Of a stretch of 11,903 bases of DNA, positions 8,787 to 11,903 are shown one piece after another. This DNA is from Saccoglossus kowalevskii (taxonomy: Eukaryota > Hemichordata > Enteropneusta > Harrimaniidae): the NCBI RefSeq assembly GCF_000003605.2, contig NW_003119536.1:1-11903 (forward strand), given 5' to 3'. Positions within the stretch are counted from its first letter, which is position 1; each line of letters opens with the position of its first letter. Under the pieces are notes generated by a model. That model was not told where the DNA came from, did no database searches, and saw nothing but the letters and a program-made list of their open reading frames with translations. Made by a program: the position numbers and the translations under genes.

Positions 8787-9047
8787 CGGTAATGAGACAA
8801 AATACACTCCGCTGGTGTGATGCAACCACAGTCAGCTGGCACACAGGTGATAATAAAATAAATGCGATATTTACTAATTTACTATATGGGGCCGCAAACT
8901 TGAATACGGCATGGAACTAAATAAACAGAAACGTCTCTTTATTTAGTTTTGTGCCGTTTTCAAGATGGCGGCCCACATATAGTAAATATCGCAACTATTT
9001 TATTATCACTTGTGTGCCAGTTGACTGTGAATGCAATCTCATTAGCG
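8787..9047. repeat. Fold-back (snap-back) inverted repeat with ~100 bp arms
   Basis: The left arm (8821-8926) pairs with the reverse complement of the right arm (8938-9035) at roughly 87 percent identity by eye, around an 11 base loop (8927-8937). Shared blocks include CTGGCACACA, GTGATAATAAAATA, GCGATATTTACTA and CTAAATAAA. The left arm has an 8 bp tandem duplication (ATTTACTA, near 8873-8888) absent on the right. Pairing resumes outside these arms: CGGTAATGAGA (8787-8797) against TCTCATTAGCG (9037-9047), with about 22 extra bases on the left. Such structures are typical of fold-back or hairpin MITEs, but no target-site duplication was found. If transcribed, it would form a long double-stranded hairpin. 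Confidence 0.9.
8961..8973 (+). promoter_or_regulatory. YY1-like motif in the right fold-back arm
   Basis: CAAGATGGCGGCC matches the established YY1 consensus (core AAGATGGCGGC). The matching position in the left arm is decayed (GGCCGCAAACTTG), so only one arm keeps the full motif. This is motif resemblance only; no promoter or transcript start can be shown from sequence. Confidence 0.35.
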
Positions 9048-10003
9048 CGTGGAGGCAATTCGACCTGGTGGGAAATACCCAATCTCCCAGGCAAAGTTCC
9101 ATTTTACGTATATATACTTTCGGTGTTTTGGTCGCAAGGATCTCTGGGAAGGAGAATGGGAAATACCGTATTGCATCACGTTTGGGAAATTCTTATTGAC
9201 CACCTAGAGTAGGATTGTTTTGTTCGTCTGGGGTTTTTTATCCTAGGAGATTATATATAGAAATATGTGTTTACTTGCTATTATTGATGTTTTGAAACAA
9301 CTTTTAACAGTTTTAAGAGTTTAATAGTTTCGTAGACAACTGCTGTGTTTTAATGAATATCTCTGTTACTGTAAGAATAATTTGCAAGGACTTGGGGAGC
9401 CTGAAAAAGTTACATGTAGTTTTGAATCTGGTGACGGGAGTTTCGTTATCGTACACGCAGACATTTATACTGATAAATCACGTTTGTATTTCATTCAAAG
9501 TGGTACACTTCTGATCCATAAACGATAGGGATTCTGTTGGTGCTGATATTGTGTGAATCCGATGCCAAGTGCTGATTTTACAGGTGTTTACAGTATCGTG
9601 AGTGGGACTGAATCGCGAGACGTCGTAGTGGATTACGTCGCCGAGTGTTCTAGTACATTGTCAATAATTTGGGAACACTATTCCTGATGGACTGATTCAG
9701 TGCTCCTGAAAATCTTGACATTGAATTATCGTCGTGAACTCTTATTTTAGATGTAACCCGACTGATATTGTAATATGTACTGCGCCCTCTATTTGTTCTT
9801 GGTGGGTATGCTCATAAATATTATTTGACCCCTGACCCGACACACGCCTGAAAGTGAACCTGCCACAACCATCCTTTTTGGTGCTGTATGTGAACTTTGT
9901 TGGTCCTTAGTGTGTTGTAATCATTTCAGGTATGTACCGATCTTGTACGTTTCAGAGATTTACAAACATTTTACTGTACTTTGAATTTTACATTTAGCGG
10001 TGA
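9048..10003. other. Unassigned; possibly 5' UTR of the following LINE
   Basis: No coding region is recognised. From about 9300 the sequence looks less A+T-rich and less homopolymeric than the rest of the window, and it runs directly into the ORF1 frame that opens at 10004, which would suit a LINE 5' UTR. TGGGAAATACC occurs twice (near 9069 and 9158). Open frames at 8949-9212 overlap each other and partly lie in the fold-back, so they look like chance. The 5' end of the LINE cannot be placed. Confidence 0.3.
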
Positions 10004-10238
10004 AGACAATCGTGTGTATTGCATCATGGCTATTTGTACTTAGAAAGTGGCGACGCCACTGGTGACGATGCTTCGGAACTCGGTAATGTGAGTCAATGTC
10101 TGTCTGTGAGTTCAATGAAAATGCTGATAAAGGAATGTCTAAAAGATTTGGTGAGTACAGTAGATGGTGTTTCCGAAACAGTAAACAGCATTCTAGCGGA
10201 ACAGAAAGCTATCACGGCACGTGTTGTGTCAGTAGAAA

Positions 10239-10246
10239 AAAGGGTA
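10239..10246 (+). repeat. Left target-site duplication of the ORF1 insertion
   Basis: AAAGGGTA here is repeated exactly at 10803-10810. The next base (G) also agrees, so a 9 bp duplication cannot be excluded, but 8 bp gives an ungapped TIR alignment. Confidence 0.85.
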
Positions 10247-10802
10247 GGTGACCACCGAACTCGGCCAGATTTCTACTCGGCCAGTGACCGATCACGGCCA
10301 GTGACCGTACTCGGCCAGCATATGTGCATAAGGGTGTCAATGATGCAACAGCGAGCGCTGTATTACAGACTGTCAGAGTCATATCACAACAAAATATAAA
10401 AAATATACGGGCGTCAAAGGGTGTCGATTTCAGTGATGCCTATCGTGCTTTGTTAATAAAAAAGGGTTGTCGATTTCAGTGACGAAACAGCCAGCGCTGT
10501 GTCTTTTGTCATATCACAGTAAAATGTAAAAAAAAAATAGACGGTCGCCGATGTGATGTCTGTGATTCGATGTAATGTCTGTGTTTTGCCATTGAAAAGA
10601 AAATTTGCGTCACTGAAATCAACAATGTTCAGCCAATGTTGAAATCAACAACATGTCGGAGAACCAGTAGCGTTTGTGTGTGTGTGTTTGTAAACTTGCG
10701 TTGTTGAAATCGACAACAAAATAGTCACGGGAGTTGGCGACTGGCCGAGTTGTGCATTTTTTTCCTGGCCGAGTTGAAATCTGGCCGAGTTCGGTTGTAT
10801 TC
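10247..10802. mobile_element. 556 bp non-autonomous DNA transposon inserted in LINE ORF1
   Basis: The first 38 bases match the reverse complement of the last 38 at 33 positions; from ACCGAACTCGGCCAG inward only one of 31 differs. The 10 bp motif ACTCGGCCAG is repeated near both ends: at 10259, 10275 and 10309 plus a variant at 10292 on the left, and inverted at 10741, 10765 and 10781 on the right. Such subterminal arrays are commonly transposase binding sites. The interior carries a degenerate direct duplication (AGCGCTGT, GTCATATCACA and an A-rich run, near 10350-10410 and 10492-10535). It also has TGTCGATTTCAGTGA motifs with inverted partners (TCACTGAAATCAACA near 10610). There is no transposase. 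The 8 bp duplication suggests hAT, P or a related group; termini starting with G do not settle it. Confidence 0.88.
10674..10691. repeat. Short (GT)n microsatellite
   Basis: A run of GT dinucleotides with one TTT interruption lies inside the inserted DNA transposon, so it could be a polymorphic marker of individual copies. Confidence 0.7.
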
Positions 10803-10810
10803 AAAGGGTA
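10803..10810 (+). repeat. Right target-site duplication of the ORF1 insertion
   Basis: AAAGGGTA, identical to 10239-10246, where the ORF1 reading frame resumes. Confidence 0.85.
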
Positions 10811-11411
10811 GACGAGTTAGAAAATGGAACGACTTTTATTGACAAAGAAGTAACTAATGTAAAGTCCAGGCTTGCCGAGCTAGAAAAACATGTAGGTCAA
10901 CTGCATAGAGAATTATCAGTGGCAAACGAGAAAATTACATCAAATGGTAATGCCCAACTCAACCTGGAGCGTTACTCTCGTAATTATAACTTGCGGTTTG
11001 GTGGTATACCGGAACAAAGCGACGAAGATTGTGAGAATGTTATTAGATCACTTATTAAAGACAAATTTAGTATTCCTGACATTGTGATAGACAATGCCCA
11101 TCGCACACCTGTTGTGTCAAAGAGCAGAGATTCTTCTCGTACTTCACCTAGACATATCATCGTCAAGTTTCCACTACGATTGCAGCGCCGGAAAATTTTA
11201 TCTATGCGCCGAGAAGTGTTAAAAAAACAAAACAAAAAAAAACAAAAACACCAGTATATTTGTGCAAGTGGATCTTTGTCCAGCAGACTATAACATTAAA
11301 CAAAGTTACCGTGACGTAATGAATATAGCTTATAAGGATGGTAAACGTGTCCGTTTTCATAACGGCAAGTTGTACATAAATGACAAAGAATATGTCAAAC
11401 CAGGCACATAA

Positions 11412-11903
11412 TATACACTGTTTTTTAGATGCTGATTCTAAAACAATTTGCTTCTTTATGCAACATTTATTTATTTACTTAACTTGACCGGTTGGTTATG
11501 TTTTGGTTAAAATTTTTACCACTCAATTAATACCTCCGTTTACCGAATACCAACCATATTCAACAACTAAGAGCGGTGCTCACCTGCATGTTGGTTATGT
11601 GCTAAATTAAATTCTAACCAAGCCAAAATGTTATTTCATTCGGTTTAGAACATATTTTCAGTTAGATTTTACGGTAAAATTCACCTTATTCTGCTTTCCT
11701 TTCAAACAATTAAGAAACAAAACAAAAAAAAAGCAATTTGTAATTCGAACTGAACTGAATTCAGAACTGAATGTAACGAATTAAATGATGGATGTAATGA
11801 ATTAATCATTGCAACTATTATAAATGGGTTTAGATTCTTGTTACATAATGTCCTCTTATCCAACATGATTTGAATTTGAATGTCACATGTTACATTATGT
11901 AAC
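11412..11903. other. AT-rich DNA after ORF1, no ORF2 recognised
   Basis: A complete LINE would place ORF2 (endonuclease first) here, but I see no endonuclease motif in any frame, so the element may be truncated or rearranged, or ORF2 may start beyond the window. GTTGGTTATGT occurs at 11491-11501 and 11590-11600. A palindrome GTTACATTATGTAAC occupies the last 15 bases and pairs with GTTACATAATGT at 11840-11851. Confidence 0.45.

Larger units (their letters stand above)
10004..11411 (+). pseudogene. LINE ORF1 (coiled coil, L1-type RRM, C-terminal domain), interrupted by a transposon
   Basis: ORF1 proteins of this type are trimeric RNA-binding chaperones that package LINE RNA. The first part (10004-10246) has a helical segment with hydrophobic heptad spacing (LVSTVDGVSETVNSIL, ITARVVSVEKRV). 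After the inserted element the coiled coil continues in the same register (about 10808-10960, e.g. VKSRLAELEKHVGQLHREL). An RRM-like domain follows, with LERYSRNYNLRFGGIPE (10964 on), NAHRTP (11093-11110) and PRHIIVKF (11147-11170). The frame runs on to a stop at 11291-11293, but the C-terminal domain (FVQVDLCPADYN through NGKLYINDKEY, stop TAA 11409-11411) is in the +1 frame, so a frameshift lies in the A-rich stretch 11220-11250. No in-frame ATG precedes 10115, so the N-terminus is uncertain. It is not known whether it belongs to the same family as the ORF2 remnant upstream. Confidence 0.85.

Noticed and set aside
8949-9212. Two overlapping plus-strand frames of 82-87 residues
   Set aside because: Their first part is the right arm of the fold-back repeat and no domain is recognisable.
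1-11903. tRNA genes
   Set aside because: Scanning for B-box type GGTTCGANNCC and an acceptor stem pair gave no credible candidate on either strand by eye.

Overview
This window reads as non-coding, repeat-rich nuclear DNA from an animal, most likely a marine invertebrate (inference). It is A+T-rich and holds no operon-like gene packing. It carries metazoan non-LTR retrotransposon (LINE) remains, small non-autonomous DNA transposons and a satellite array. No intact host gene, tRNA, rRNA or CRISPR was recognised. Unassigned open frames are short, overlapping and lack any recognisable domain, so I treat them as chance.

Layout. 1-1869: AT-rich DNA with no recognised feature. 1872-2068: a ~197 bp MITE with ~41 bp terminal inverted repeats between TA dinucleotides. 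2635-2847: a compact cluster of direct and inverted repeats built on a TAACTCG core. 2848-4085: nothing recognised. 4086-4819: a satellite of about 22 copies of a 34 bp unit with an internal 198 bp higher-order duplication. 4820-6409: nothing recognised apart from small homopolymer tracts. About 6410-8120: a 5'-truncated, heavily mutated LINE covering the second half of ORF2 (RT core with YADD, thumb, C-terminal Cys/His region) and a T-rich 3' tail. 8250-8740: a ~490 bp non-autonomous DNA transposon with G-tract termini and an 8-9 bp target-site duplication. 8787-9047: a fold-back (snap-back) repeat with ~100 bp arms. 9048-10003: DNA of less extreme composition that may be a LINE 5' UTR. 10004-11411: a second LINE's ORF1 (coiled coil, L1-type RRM, C-terminal domain), split by a 556 bp DNA transposon with 8 bp duplications. 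11412-11903: AT-rich, no ORF2 recognisable.

The window is a record of nested mobile-element activity. The clearest event is the 10247-10802 insertion. Element plus one duplication is 564 bp (188 codons), and both halves of ORF1 lie in the same register, so the host frame was open when the element landed. None of the elements encodes a complete transposase or RT, so all would depend on proteins made elsewhere. I found no convincing new multi-gene system. The points most worth following are the small transposons, the fold-back hairpin and the structured TAACTCG cluster.
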